Positions 45,082 through 54,262 of a stretch of 64,000 bases of DNA are shown in pieces. The DNA comes from an uncultured Spirochaetales bacterium (GTDB lineage: Bacteria; Spirochaetota; Spirochaetia; Sphaerochaetales; Sphaerochaetaceae): the NCBI GenBank assembly GCA_949299185.1, contig CASFZR010000007.1, positions 28,834 through 92,833 of the forward strand, in the 5' to 3' direction. The notes beneath the pieces are model-generated. The model worked only from the letters and a program-made list of their open reading frames with translations. It did not search any database and was not told where the DNA came from. Made by a program: the position numbers and the translations under genes. Within the stretch, counting starts at the first letter, position 1, and the number at the start of each line of letters is the position of its first letter.

Positions 45082-46178
45082 TGAGGGATCACTACGATTT
45101 CATCGTCGTCGGCACGGGATTGTTCGGATCGGTATTCGCCCATGAGGCTGTCAGGAAGGGCCACACCGTGCTGGCGCTGGAAAGGCGTGGCCACATAGGG
45201 GGGAACATCTACACGGAGAGGCGTGATGGCATAGATATCCACCGCTACGGGGCCCATATCTTCCATACCTCTGACAAGGAGGTGTGGGACTATGTGAACG
45301 CGCTCGTTCCCTTCCGTCCCTTCATCAACTCCCCCATCGCGAACTACAAGGGCCGCATCTACAACATGCCGTTCAACATGAACACCTTTTCACGGATGTG
45401 GGGAATCGTGACACCGGATGAGGCCGCGGCCATCATCGCCGAGCAGAGGAAGGAGATCAAGGGCGAGCCAAGGAACATGGAGGAACAGGCCATTAGCCTC
45501 GTGGGACGCGACATATACCAGACGCTCGTGAAGGGCTACACGGAAAAACAGTGGGGACGAAGCGCCGCGGAGCTTCCCCCCTCGATCATCAAGCGTATCC
45601 CCGTGCGCTTCACCTATGACAACAACTACTTCAATGATATCTACCAAGGAATTCCCGCAGAGGGCTATACCGCTCTGATCGAGAGGCTCCTTGAGGGCGT
45701 GGATGTGATCCTCGGCACGGACTACGCAGAAGAGAGGGAGCGCTGGGACAGCCTCGGGGACAAGGTGCTTTATACAGGGTGCCTTGACAGGCTATATGGC
45801 TATGCGGAAGGAAAGCTCCAGTACCGCTCGGAGATCTTCGAGGAAGAGAGGATCGAGAAGGAGAACTACCAGGGCGTGGCCGTGGTCAACTACACCGACC
45901 GAGAGACGCCATATACCAGGATCATCGAGCATAAGCACTTCAGCGCGGCATCCTCACCTGTCACATGGATCAGCCGGGAGTATCCCGTGGACTACGAGAA
46001 GACAGATGAGCCGTTCTATCCGATCAACGATGAGAGGAACAATGCTCTCTACGCACGCTATAGGGCGATTGCGGAGAAAGACGGCCTCATCATCGGAGGC
46101 CGCCTCGCAGACTATGCCTACTACGACATGGACAAGACGGTAAGGGAGGCCCTGAAGGCCGCTCAGATGTGGGTATGA
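45081..46178 (+). CDS. glf: UDP-galactopyranose mutase
   Basis: 365 residues. FAD-binding VVGTGLFGSVFAHEAV and the flavin loop ERRGHIGGNIYTE are followed by RYGAHIFHTSDKEVW, the family signature. INSPIANYKGRIYNMPFNM and the C-terminal IGGRLADYAYYDMDKTV complete a full-length enzyme. Interconverts UDP-galactopyranose and UDP-galactofuranose, so the surface glycan or glycolipid probably contains galactofuranose. GGAGGAA lies before the ATG at 45081. Linked to the helicase gene only by position. Confidence 0.94.
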   Translation: MRDHYDFIVVGTGLFGSVFAHEAVRKGHTVLALERRGHIGGNIYTERRDGIDIHRYGAHIFHTSDKEVWDYVNALVPFRPFINSPIANYKGRIYNMPFNMNTFSRMWGIVTPDEAAAIIAEQRKEIKGEPRNMEEQAISLVGRDIYQTLVKGYTEKQWGRSAAELPPSIIKRIPVRFTYDNNYFNDIYQGIPAEGYTALIERLLEGVDVILGTDYAEERERWDSLGDKVLYTGCLDRLYGYAEGKLQYRSEIFEEERIEKENYQGVAVVNYTDRETPYTRIIEHKHFSAASSPVTWISREYPVDYEKTDEPFYPINDERNNALYARYRAIAEKDGLIIGGRLADYAYYDMDKTVREALKAAQMWV

Positions 46179-46513
46179 TCCTCATCATAGCGCGATGAGA
46201 GGAGGCGGCGCATGAAGCCGTCCTCCTTCTTCAGCATACGCGATCCCCTTGTTATCTTGCAGAGGGAGAGCCCTCTTTCCGACGCGATCTCACGCTGTGG
46301 CTTTCCCCTGTAGATATCATCCATCAGAAGCCAGCGGGCGATCATGTCCTTGCGCTCCGACTCGGTGAAGAGATCATCGAAGAGCGCCTTCATATCATCG
46401 GTATCAGAGGTCGCGGCGAATACGGAGATTATATCCTCATAAGCGGCCCTCGCCTCCTCTTCAGGGGTCGGCTTCGGCGGAGCCTTCCTTCGCTTTCTAT
46501 CTACAGTATCCAT
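46163..46513 (-). CDS. TrpR/YerC family DNA-binding regulator
   Basis: 116 residues from the ATG at 46513; a longer frame would run into the cls gene. The helix-turn-helix region DIYRGKPQREIASERGLSLC (about residues 71-90) and the flanking FTESERKDMIARWLLM are the TrpR-superfamily core. It may be a Trp repressor or a YerC-like regulator of unknown ligand. Its promoter is start-proximal (TTGACT, 17 bases, TACTCT, six bases, ATG). The 3' end overlaps glf by 16 bases, convergent. Confidence 0.85.
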   Translation of the reverse strand: MDTVDRKRRKAPPKPTPEEEARAAYEDIISVFAATSDTDDMKALFDDLFTESERKDMIARWLLMDDIYRGKPQREIASERGLSLCKITRGSRMLKKEDGFMRRLLSSRYDEDHTHI

Positions 46514-46519
46514 ATGGAA

Positions 46520-46548
46520 AGAGTACGGCCTTCGAGCCTTACAGTCAA
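46520..46548 (-). promoter_or_regulatory. Start-proximal promoter of the TrpR-family gene
   Basis: Minus strand: TTGACT (46548-46543), 17 bases, TACTCT (46525-46520), then six bases to the ATG. Confidence 0.6.
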
Positions 46549-46550
46549 TC

Positions 46551-48071
46551 TCAAAGAGCCGGGGAGAAGAGACGCAGGAAATAGCGTACCACGCGCATGG
46601 GGAGGCTGACGCTGCGGGCCATCGCCACCGTCTGCTCGCGGGACATGTCAAATGTCCTCTCGAAATCACGGCGTACGCTCTCGACCACAGGAGAGCGGAA
46701 GAAAAGCACCGAAAGCTCGAAATGGAGATAGAACGACCTGTAGTCGATATTCGTGGTCCCTACGATCGCGACCTCATCATCTACAAGGAAGGTCTTGGAA
46801 TGGAGGAACCCAGGAATATACTCGTAGATCCTGACGCCGGCCTCCAGAAGCTGGAGGTAGTTCGATCTGGAGACCTCGAACACGGAGCGCTTATCAGGGT
46901 GATGGGGCGTTATTATGCGCACATCCACCCCTGAGCGCGCGGCATCGGAAAGCGCCTCTATCATCGTGTCATCGGGCACGAGATACGGAGTCGTTATCCA
47001 TATGTGATCGCGAGCCATGCTGATCATCTTCTTATAGACATTCTCCGTGGTCGTGTCTGAATCGAGAGGGTTATCGCCGAAGGGCTGCACGAAGCCCTCG
47101 CTCCGGCCCATCACGGTCGGAAGATACAGGGACAGGTCATCATGGCCTCCTGCGACACCCATCCACATCTCCAGGAAGAGGTAGGTGAAGTTCCAGACGG
47201 CCGCACCCCTTATCTTCACGGCATTGTCCTTCCAATACCCGAAGCGGATCATGTCGTTGGAATACTCATCGGCGAGATTGAGGCCGCCTGTATAGCATAT
47301 GTTCCCGTCTATGTTGAATATCTTTCTATGATCACGGAAGTTCAGGCGCGGATTGAAATGTATCCTCACGCGGTTGAAGGCAACGGCCTTCAGCCCCTTG
47401 GCCCTGAGGCGCCTATCATAGTTCTTGGGAAGGGCGCTTATAGAACCCAGATCGTCGTATATGACTCGTACATCCACCCCTTCCCTGGCCTTCTGCTCAA
47501 GCACGGAGAGGATCCGCTCCCACCAATGGCCTTCCCCGATGATGAAGTACTCGATGAATATGAAGCGCTCCGCCCTCTCGACCTCCGAAAGGAGATCGCA
47601 GAAGAAATCATCGGCATACTCGAAATACCTGCACTCGGTGTCCTTCCATGCAGACATCCCCGTGGAGTTCCGCACGAACAGCGAGAGCTTCCTGAACTCC
47701 GGGGAGATGGAATACAGCTCCTCATCGGCGTTCCTCTGGAAGCTGTCCTCACGCGGCAGCGACTTATGGAAGGCGGCCGTCTTCTTACGCGAGAAATAGC
47801 CGAGCTTCTTATTGGCCATAAGGAAGTAAAGCACCGCGCCATAGAGCGGGAATATGCAGATGAGGAAGATCCACACGGTCTTGTACGCAGGCTTCTCAGG
47901 ACGCGTGAAGACCACGAAGCCCATCAGGATCGAGAAGATGAAGAAGAAGTAGAAATACCCCTTGTAATAGCTGGCCCAGATCACGAAATAAGCAATGACG
48001 GCAAACTGGAGTATGAACGCGAGTACAGACCACAGAAGGCGTGATGTGAGTACCTTGAAGAGCTTTCTCAT
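46551..48071 (-). CDS. cls: Cardiolipin synthase (phospholipase D family)
   Basis: 506 residues. Two N-terminal membrane helices (about residues 12-32 and 38-56) and a third near 66-84 are followed by two HKD motifs, FRDHRKIFNIDG (about 237) and LHSKTFLVDDEVAIVGTTN (about 421), each with its downstream Gly-Gly/Gly-Thr-Asn. Makes cardiolipin from two phosphatidylglycerols at the inner membrane. Its ATG overlaps the queH stop by four bases, so the two are one unit. Confidence 0.93.
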   Translation of the reverse strand: MRKLFKVLTSRLLWSVLAFILQFAVIAYFVIWASYYKGYFYFFFIFSILMGFVVFTRPEKPAYKTVWIFLICIFPLYGAVLYFLMANKKLGYFSRKKTAAFHKSLPREDSFQRNADEELYSISPEFRKLSLFVRNSTGMSAWKDTECRYFEYADDFFCDLLSEVERAERFIFIEYFIIGEGHWWERILSVLEQKAREGVDVRVIYDDLGSISALPKNYDRRLRAKGLKAVAFNRVRIHFNPRLNFRDHRKIFNIDGNICYTGGLNLADEYSNDMIRFGYWKDNAVKIRGAAVWNFTYLFLEMWMGVAGGHDDLSLYLPTVMGRSEGFVQPFGDNPLDSDTTTENVYKKMISMARDHIWITTPYLVPDDTMIEALSDAARSGVDVRIITPHHPDKRSVFEVSRSNYLQLLEAGVRIYEYIPGFLHSKTFLVDDEVAIVGTTNIDYRSFYLHFELSVLFFRSPVVESVRRDFERTFDMSREQTVAMARSVSLPMRVVRYFLRLFSPAL

Positions 48072-48598
48072 CGCCTGTCCCTCAGAGAGAACTCACAGCC
48101 GCAGTAATCCTGACGATACAGCCCGTATTCCCTAGAAAGCCGCACGGAACGGTTGAATCCATCCTTCTTCTTGAAGTCTATCCTCTGGAATCCTTCTAGA
48201 TCCCCCGCCGCGCTGAAGATCGCGGCGCTGGACTTGAACCTGGAGACGGTAAGGGTCGTGGTGAACTCATCTATCCTCAGCTCACGAGCCTTGACCGCGG
48301 TCCGAAGCAGGTTGAAGCGGAAGCAGAGGGAGCATCTCTCTCCATGCTCCTTGTCCAGCTCATGTCCCTTCACGGCCTCTCTCCAGGCCGCATGGTCATA
48401 GTCATCGAGGATCACCTCAAGGCCATGACGTCTGGCGACGATGAGGAGATTCTCATAGCGCTTCAGGAATTCGGATTCGGGGAATATGTTGCTATCAGAG
48501 AAGAAGAGTACAGGCTCATAACCCTCAGAGATGAGCCGTTCCACGCTGGATGTGGAACATGGTCCGCAGCAAACATGAAGCAGTATCCTCTTTCCCAT
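48068..48598 (-). CDS. queH: Epoxyqueuosine reductase QueH
   Basis: 176 residues from the ATG at 48598 (MGKRILLHVCCGPCS). The four cysteine pairs typical of QueH/DUF208 are present: CCGPC at the N-terminus, ERCSLCFRFNLL in the middle and YCGCEF near the C-terminus. Reduces epoxyqueuosine in tRNA to queuosine with a metal/FeS centre. TTGAGT, 17 bases, TATCAT lies 11 bases before the start. A queuosine transporter and radical SAM gene are 8 kb away, so this organism probably combines salvage with the last step of the pathway. Confidence 0.92.
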   Translation of the reverse strand: MGKRILLHVCCGPCSTSSVERLISEGYEPVLFFSDSNIFPESEFLKRYENLLIVARRHGLEVILDDYDHAAWREAVKGHELDKEHGERCSLCFRFNLLRTAVKARELRIDEFTTTLTVSRFKSSAAIFSAAGDLEGFQRIDFKKKDGFNRSVRLSREYGLYRQDYCGCEFSLRDRR

Positions 48599-48648
48599 AG
48601 GCTTAGAGGATGATAACATACTGAAAATCAAGACTCAACGGTGGAAGC

Positions 48649-49722
48649 ATGCTAAGGAAATATCAACAATGGCCGGCAATAGCGATGCTGGTGCTGGCAA
48701 TCGTATTCATGGTGACGCCATCCGTGCCGCCATTCATCGTGTTCATCCTGCTGATAGCATCAGCGGTACTGTTCTTCATCTCTTCCAGAGGCTCCTATTA
48801 CTTCTCCAAGGCCTATAAGATCTTCAAGGCGGGCGACATCGTCCGCTATGAGGAGGGACTGGGATACATACTCAAGGCCGTCAAGGCAGGGATGCCTGAC
48901 AACTATCTCGTGATCGCGGCGTCAGTGATGATGCAGTATGGAGACATAGAGGAAGCGAGGAAGGTGCTGGAGCCGCTGGTAGGCGGCAAGGATAAGCAGA
49001 CGGCCGCGCTGGCGAAGATCACGCTCTCGATGTACTACTTCGCCCACGATGATCTGGAAAGGGCGATAGAGCTTTGTGAGAGCGCTAGGGATGAGGACAA
49101 GTCAGAGGATCGAAACCTCTTCGTGAACCTCTCGATATACTACCTGAAGAGCGGGAAGAGAAAGGATTTCCGCAGATGCGTGAAGGACGCGATGAGCCGC
49201 TTCCCCTCCTCCCCTGCCGTTGCAGATATGCAGGCGATGATGTTCATGATCGATGAGAGATGGGACCTCGCAGGTGGAATCCTCTACGCGATGTTCGAGT
49301 CGATGACACCGTCATTCGCGGATCCGTATGTACACATGGCCATGGTCTATCTGCACTACGGGGAGATCGGGAAGGCCCGCAGGGAGCTGGATAAGGCAGC
49401 CGGAGCGATATTCACCAACATATCGATGTATAAGAGGGAGGATATCGAGGCGATCAAGGAAGCGCTTGAGACGCCTGACGAGGCGCTGGAATGCACGCTT
49501 GCCATCAATGGCAACGCCGCTGCGGTAGCCGCCGGAGTGAGGCCCGAGTGGCAGAAGGGCGAGAGCATCGAGGATATGTCACTGCTCCCCGGCTTTCCGC
49601 CTGAGCCTGACTTCCGCAAGGCCGCGACCCCTGCCAAGGATGATGTGGAAGGGGAAAGCGGCGAGGTCAACACCGAACTCACGGAAGCCGATGAGAAGTG
49701 GCTCGAGAGGCACGAGGACTAA
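48649..49722 (+). CDS. Membrane-anchored TPR-like protein
   Basis: 357 residues. Two closely spaced N-terminal helices (about residues 10-26 and 28-45) form a hairpin, then a row of helical pairs to about residue 270 resembles TPR repeats (LVIAASVMMQYGDIEEARKV; LAKITLSMYYFAHDDLERAI; DPYVHMAMVYLHYGEIGKAR). A disordered acidic tail ends TEADEKWLERHED. Likely a scaffold facing the cytoplasm. Not assigned to a named family. GGTGG precedes the ATG. The 3' end overlaps the convergent patatin gene by four bases. Confidence 0.75.
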   Translation: MLRKYQQWPAIAMLVLAIVFMVTPSVPPFIVFILLIASAVLFFISSRGSYYFSKAYKIFKAGDIVRYEEGLGYILKAVKAGMPDNYLVIAASVMMQYGDIEEARKVLEPLVGGKDKQTAALAKITLSMYYFAHDDLERAIELCESARDEDKSEDRNLFVNLSIYYLKSGKRKDFRRCVKDAMSRFPSSPAVADMQAMMFMIDERWDLAGGILYAMFESMTPSFADPYVHMAMVYLHYGEIGKARRELDKAAGAIFTNISMYKREDIEAIKEALETPDEALECTLAINGNAAAVAAGVRPEWQKGESIEDMSLLPGFPPEPDFRKAATPAKDDVEGESGEVNTELTEADEKWLERHED

Positions 49723-51710
49723 TACTTCAACGAGATCAGGAATGAGGCTGCGAAGCTGTTTGCCCATGAGTCGTAGCCCAGCCTGATCCTCAGCGGCAGC
49801 TCCATCAGCCCGATCAGGGAGATTGCTGTCTGCAGCTCCACTCCTGTGGAGACGTTTACCGTCGTATCCCTTATCAGGAGATCGCAGTAGATCCCCACTT
49901 CGCTATCCTCGATGATGAGGAACTCCCCGAAGGTCGGGGTATAAGGCACATCATAGCCGAAGGCCACAGAAAGCATCGTGATATGGCTGGTGGCCGCATC
50001 TGTGAAATCAGCATCCTTGCCAAGCATGGGGCTGGTGTATCCATCTGAAAGGAACATCGGCACGTGTCCGCTTCCATCAACGCTTATCCTGGAGAACACG
50101 CGGGCATCGATGAAGAGCGAATCGGCAGGCGGAAGCAGGAAGCGCGATGATATGTCGATATCCAGATAATTCCCCATGTTGCGGAAATCGATCTCGTCAG
50201 CCACGAGCATATAGCCGAGGGAGATATCAGGGTTGAACCAGTCAAGGGTAAGCCAGCCATCGAAGAAGGCCGAGGCAACGAGGGCACTGCCGCCCTGGAA
50301 GTCAGTACGGTATTCGAACGCCTCCTTGAATGATACCCCGAAGAGATCCTCGGTGGTCATGATCACCCAGTCCAGTCCCTGACGTGCGTACAGCTCGGGG
50401 ATGTACCACGGGTCATGGCCGAAATCGAACGAGCTTTCAAGGGTAAGGCGGAGGTTGTCGAGAGGATAGTATGCAAGATAGCCCTCGATCATCGGATAGG
50501 CGCCTGTCGTCTGCGGAGTCGTGAAATCAAAGGCGAATCCTGCGGATACTCCGGCCTCGAAGCCGAAATAGCGGTAATCGAAATCGACGGCAAGATCTAC
50601 TGCGTCATTGAGATAGCGGCGGAAATCCCCGTTCTGATCGGACTCGAAGCAGATACCGAGCGTATATGATGGGGATACAGCCTCCACCCGATCGAAGTAC
50701 TTGAGACCCTTCTTCACGGTGGCGATCGCCCCTTCATATCCTCTTCTCTCGCGCGCAAGGCTACCGCTTATCCCTCCGTACCGATAGATACCGGAAAGCT
50801 CATCGGCCATTGCCTCGGCACTGCTATAGCCTATTCCAGCCATCTCCTCCATCTTATCGAAGTCCATGAAGGAGAACTGCTCCACGTCACAGCGTATCCA
50901 TATGAAGTCATCGTGGGCCTTCATGTCAGATGCGGCCTTCTGGTTCTTGCCTATGTCAAAGGAGGAATTAAGGACGGTCACGACGTTGCGCAGGTTTATC
51001 GAAGAGACATCGTAGAACGTCGTGGATACGATTATGGTATCGGAATACTCAAACGCGGCGCTCACGGGGGCCAGGGATATCACGCCACCATCGATCAGCA
51101 GATGCCCCTTGTACTCCCTTGGGGCGAAGTACACAGGAAGCGCGAAGGAGGCAAGAAGCACATCGGTGAAGTCTCCCTCGCAGATCCTTATCTCACGCTT
51201 GGTGACGAGATCCTCGCATACGACCATCACCGGGATATCGAGATCCTCAAGCTGGAGGTCCTTGCCTACTACGCCTCTTATCAGAGTCTCCAGTCCCGCA
51301 GGATGGAGAAGGCCTCCTTCTATCGGGAGGGTGAACGAGAACAGCGAGGAGAGATTTGCTGAGGTAAGCACCTCGATGATCTGCTCAGGAGAGAGGCCGG
51401 CAGCGTAGAGCAGGCCGATGATGGAGCCCATGCTGTTCGATATGATGAAATCAGGGACTATCCCCTCGCTCTCAAGATATGAAAGCACCCCGAGATGAGC
51501 CAGCGCACGGGCGCTTCCACCAGTGAGGACAAGCCCTACAGGATCGCGCTTTCCCTCAGTCTTCTCCAGTATCCTCTCGCGGAACGACTGATCTCCGTAT
51601 GTGACGGGCATATCTGAGATAAGGATGCGCGACGCGCTCTCATCGAGGGCGGCAAAGAGCGAAACAGACAGCAACAGCACCGTGATAAGCGAAACTAGTC
51701 TCTTGAGCAT
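49719..51710 (-). CDS. Patatin-like phospholipase with C-terminal beta-barrel
   Basis: 663 residues from the ATG at 51710. Signal peptide (residues 1-19), patatin domain with oxyanion region VGLVLTGGSARALAHLGVL (about 58-76), nucleophile region ISNSMGSIIG and catalytic Asp in LLIDGGVISLAP. Strand-rich half to the end FLISLKY resembles the surface-presented patatins with an outer-membrane barrel. The usual GxSxG is SNSMG here: the first Gly is replaced by Ser, which may matter for activity. A frame extending to 51842 overlaps the tRNA and is not coding. Confidence 0.86.
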   Translation of the reverse strand: MLKRLVSLITVLLLSVSLFAALDESASRILISDMPVTYGDQSFRERILEKTEGKRDPVGLVLTGGSARALAHLGVLSYLESEGIVPDFIISNSMGSIIGLLYAAGLSPEQIIEVLTSANLSSLFSFTLPIEGGLLHPAGLETLIRGVVGKDLQLEDLDIPVMVVCEDLVTKREIRICEGDFTDVLLASFALPVYFAPREYKGHLLIDGGVISLAPVSAAFEYSDTIIVSTTFYDVSSINLRNVVTVLNSSFDIGKNQKAASDMKAHDDFIWIRCDVEQFSFMDFDKMEEMAGIGYSSAEAMADELSGIYRYGGISGSLARERRGYEGAIATVKKGLKYFDRVEAVSPSYTLGICFESDQNGDFRRYLNDAVDLAVDFDYRYFGFEAGVSAGFAFDFTTPQTTGAYPMIEGYLAYYPLDNLRLTLESSFDFGHDPWYIPELYARQGLDWVIMTTEDLFGVSFKEAFEYRTDFQGGSALVASAFFDGWLTLDWFNPDISLGYMLVADEIDFRNMGNYLDIDISSRFLLPPADSLFIDARVFSRISVDGSGHVPMFLSDGYTSPMLGKDADFTDAATSHITMLSVAFGYDVPYTPTFGEFLIIEDSEVGIYCDLLIRDTTVNVSTGVELQTAISLIGLMELPLRIRLGYDSWANSFAASFLISLKY

Positions 51711-51716
51711 GAAAAT

Positions 51717-51745
51717 ACGATAACCAAAACGAAAATTACATTCAA
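51717..51745 (-). promoter_or_regulatory. Start-proximal promoter of the patatin gene
   Basis: Minus strand: TTGAAT (51745-51740), 17 bases, TATCGT (51722-51717), then six bases to the ATG. Confidence 0.6.
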
Positions 51746-51790
51746 CATGGCTTGCCCGCTTCACCGTCATTCTGCTATCATCGGCTATCT

Positions 51791-51872
51791 GCCGGCGTGG
51801 TGAAATTGGTAGACACAGTAGACTCAAAATCTGCCGGGGCAACCCTTACCGGTTCAAGTCCGGTCGCCGGTA
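51791..51872 (+). tRNA. tRNA-Leu (anticodon CAA)
   Basis: 82-base cloverleaf. Acceptor GCCGGCG pairs with CGCCGGT; anticodon stem GTAGA/TCTGC holds the loop CTCAAAA with anticodon CAA; a long variable arm (GGGCAACCC) marks class II; T-arm CCGGTTCAAGTCCGG. CCA is not encoded. Confidence 0.95.
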
Positions 51873-52025
51873 TATAGATTTACCGCTTCAAATGAAGCCA
51901 TAAAGAGATAACAGCATTGGCTTTTTCATCCACCATCTGGATATTTTTGATGATAATAATAGCATGTGATGAGTCTACCCGTTGCTATGCAGAGGAATAT
52001 TTATATATAATATAAATAAATCATA

Positions 52026-53318
52026 TTACGGCTTCAAGCATCCTAGCGGTACGACATAAACCCCATCAGGACGCCTGTAGGCCGTGTTCTTAGCCGTAAT
52101 CACGATCATGCAGGAAGGAGCAGGCATCGTAGAAGTATCTATGATACCTGCAAGCTTCAGGAGGTGAGCCGCTGCAGCATCGATATCCTCCTGCCTCCCA
52201 AACTTAACCTCGATCAGGGCATACCTGCCATCCTTGAGATGGACAACCGCATCAGCTTCCAATCCATTGCTATCACGATAATGATACAGCCTGCCATTCA
52301 AGGCAGAGGCATATATCCTGAGATCCCTTATGCAAAGGGATTCAAAGAACAATCCAAACGACTTTAGGTCACCCATCAGGTCATTCGGCCCCAGCCCGAG
52401 GCTCGCAGTCGCTATCGAAGGGTCGGTAAGATGCCTAACACGAGCAGACTGTACCCTAGCCTTAGACCGTATATTCGGATTCCATGCCTCCAGTTCCTCG
52501 AATACGAACAAACTGTCAAGAACAGAGAAATAACTTGAGAAGGTCTCATCATCAAAGACTTCTTCACCATTCCTCTTCATATCCCTTATCAGCAGGGCCT
52601 TCGTGGCGGGAGTGCTGATGCTGCGGGAATATGAAGCCATCAGATGACGTACCCTGTCCTCATTATTCGGAGGACCTCCTGCCTTCACGAAATCAGTGGA
52701 GACTAGTTCATCAACGTAATTCACCGATTGCTCAAGGGCTATGTCATCATCAGTATCCATGGCCATAGGCCATCCCCCACGACAAGTCAGATACGCATAG
52801 TCAGGCAGGCGCTTTTCACAGGTAGCCCCTATCGGCTCCCCGTTAAACATGCTAGATAAGGATACCGTACCAGAGGAATCGCCTGATTCATAAAGAGACA
52901 TGGTCCACATCCGCATACGGGTTATCCGCCCGATGCCTGAATGCCTGATCTCGCTTTTGCTCTTAATATCCAATGGAGTTGCCGAGCCCGTAAGGATGAA
53001 CTGACCGAAAGATCTACGCTTATCGACCTCGAATCGGATCGAATCCCAGATGATAGGAGCCTCCTGCCATTCATCGATCAGCAGAGGAGGCCTACGATCA
53101 AGGAATATCGCAGGTTCATTATAAGCAAGGGCTATATCCTGGTCCCTTGTCATAGGATCCTGGAGATAGACTACGCTATTAGCCTGCTGCTCACAGGTCG
53201 TTGACTTACCACACCATTTCGGCCCCTCTACAAGCACTGCCCCGGAGGATCTAAGCTTTTTCGCTAGAATACTATCAGTAATACGTTCTATATAATTGAA
53301 TCCAGAATCCTTAATCAT
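52026..53318 (-). CDS. AAA ATPase with DUF4143 domain
   Basis: 430 residues. P-loop VEGPKWCGKSTTC (about residues 34-46), Walker B PPLLIDEWQEAP (about 77-88) and FILTGSATPLD form the ATPase core; the DUF4143 C-terminus has DSNGLEADAVVHLKDGRYALIEVKF with the PD-(D/E)XK-like residues. Similar in layout to the gene at 5993-7171 but not a close copy. Promoter TTGACA, 16 bases, TAAAAT, six bases, ATG. A four-unit tandem repeat lies just upstream. Role unknown. Confidence 0.85.
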   Translation of the reverse strand: MIKDSGFNYIERITDSILAKKLRSSGAVLVEGPKWCGKSTTCEQQANSVVYLQDPMTRDQDIALAYNEPAIFLDRRPPLLIDEWQEAPIIWDSIRFEVDKRRSFGQFILTGSATPLDIKSKSEIRHSGIGRITRMRMWTMSLYESGDSSGTVSLSSMFNGEPIGATCEKRLPDYAYLTCRGGWPMAMDTDDDIALEQSVNYVDELVSTDFVKAGGPPNNEDRVRHLMASYSRSISTPATKALLIRDMKRNGEEVFDDETFSSYFSVLDSLFVFEELEAWNPNIRSKARVQSARVRHLTDPSIATASLGLGPNDLMGDLKSFGLFFESLCIRDLRIYASALNGRLYHYRDSNGLEADAVVHLKDGRYALIEVKFGRQEDIDAAAAHLLKLAGIIDTSTMPAPSCMIVITAKNTAYRRPDGVYVVPLGCLKP

Positions 53319-53324
53319 ATCATT

Positions 53325-53352
53325 ATTTTATATAATTATATAGAATTGTCAA
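53325..53352 (-). promoter_or_regulatory. Promoter of the DUF4143 ATPase
   Basis: Minus strand: TTGACA (53352-53347), 16 bases, TAAAAT (53330-53325), then six bases to the ATG at 53318. Confidence 0.7.
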
Positions 53353-53355
53353 TCC

Positions 53356-53447
53356 ATCCGACAAAATGCAGGCATTTTATCCGGTGTTTTGCAGGGTGTT
53401 TATCCGACGTTTTGCAGGCAATTTATCCGACGAAATGCAGGACAATA
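53356..53447. repeat. Four tandem 23-base repeats
   Basis: Units at 53356, 53379, 53402 and 53425, each ATCCG(A/G)(C/T)(A/G) then AAATGCAGG or TTTTGCAGG and a variable end. The period is exactly 23. No spacer structure, so not CRISPR. Lies immediately beyond the -35 box of the ATPase gene. Confidence 0.85.
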
Positions 53448-53540
53448 TACAACCAATTACAGGCCATGATCAATCATGACTATCACCTCTTCCGAGATGG
53501 TAAGATCCATCCAGATCATGCAAATGATGAGAATTGACTT

Positions 53541-53569
53541 TTTACAGATCCTCCGATCGACCGTAAAGT
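53541..53569 (+). promoter_or_regulatory. Start-proximal promoter of the hemolysin III gene
   Basis: TTTACA (53541-53546), 17 bases, TAAAGT (53564-53569), six bases, ATG at 53576. Confidence 0.65.
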
Positions 53570-53575
53570 CAGGGC

Positions 53576-54241
53576 ATGGAAAACTGGATAGACACCCATA
53601 TAACGCTGCCGTTGCACATGCCGACTCTCTCCGAGGAGAAGGAGAACGCCTATTCCCATTTCCTTGGCCTGATACTCTCCTTCATAGGGCTGTCATTCGT
53701 GCTTGGCTCCTCAGGGGCATCCGGCCACGGCATCTCGAAAGCGGGCATGGTCATATTCGCCCTTTCGAACATCGTGCTATACGCGGCTTCGGCCTTCTAC
53801 CATATCGCGCCTGCAGGAACGGCGAAGAAAGCGCTGAGGGTATTCGACCACAGTGCCATATATATACTCATCGCAGGCTCATATACCCCGCTGCTGATGT
53901 ATATAGGAACTCCCCTCACCCTATCATTCACCGCCGCGATCTGGGCGGCCGCACTGATAGGCATACTAACGACACTGCGATTCTGGGGACGATTCTACCC
54001 TGTGCATATCGCTCTGTATGCGCTGATGGGATGGTCTGTGGTGCTGATCTGGAACGAGGTCATCCCCCACATCCCGCGGCAGCTCTTCCTCTTCATGCTC
54101 TCCGGCGGGATAACCTATACCCTAGGGATCATCTTCTACAGCATCAGGAAGATCCCGCATAACCATCTGATCTGGCATCTCTTCGTCCTGGCAGGAAGCA
54201 TCTGGTTCTTCGTAGGATACTGCACGTACCTTCTTGCCTAA
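53576..54241 (+). CDS. Hemolysin III / PAQR family membrane protein
   Basis: 221 residues with seven predicted membrane helices. ENAYSHFLGLILSFIGLSFV (about residues 23-42), FALSNIVLYAASAFYHIAP (about 61-79), DHSAIYILIAGSYTPLL (about 93-109) and the C-terminal HNHLIWHLFVLAGSIWFF (about 193-210) contain the conserved Ser, His and Asp that bind metal in this family. A true haemolytic role is not implied; relatives act in membrane-lipid homeostasis. Confidence 0.9.
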   Translation: MENWIDTHITLPLHMPTLSEEKENAYSHFLGLILSFIGLSFVLGSSGASGHGISKAGMVIFALSNIVLYAASAFYHIAPAGTAKKALRVFDHSAIYILIAGSYTPLLMYIGTPLTLSFTAAIWAAALIGILTTLRFWGRFYPVHIALYALMGWSVVLIWNEVIPHIPRQLFLFMLSGGITYTLGIIFYSIRKIPHNHLIWHLFVLAGSIWFFVGYCTYLLA

Positions 54242-54262
54242 CATAGCCCATCCGTAGAGACT

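Noticed and set aside
47142-48044. 300-codon plus-strand frame opposite cls
   Set aside because: Antisense of an intact cardiolipin synthase; no start signals.
51711-51842. Upstream extension of the patatin frame
   Set aside because: It would translate part of the tRNA-Leu gene and lacks a signal peptide; the start at 51710 has both a promoter and a signal peptide.
53356-53447. Possible CRISPR array
   Set aside because: The four 23-base units are contiguous with no unique spacers, and no cas genes are nearby.
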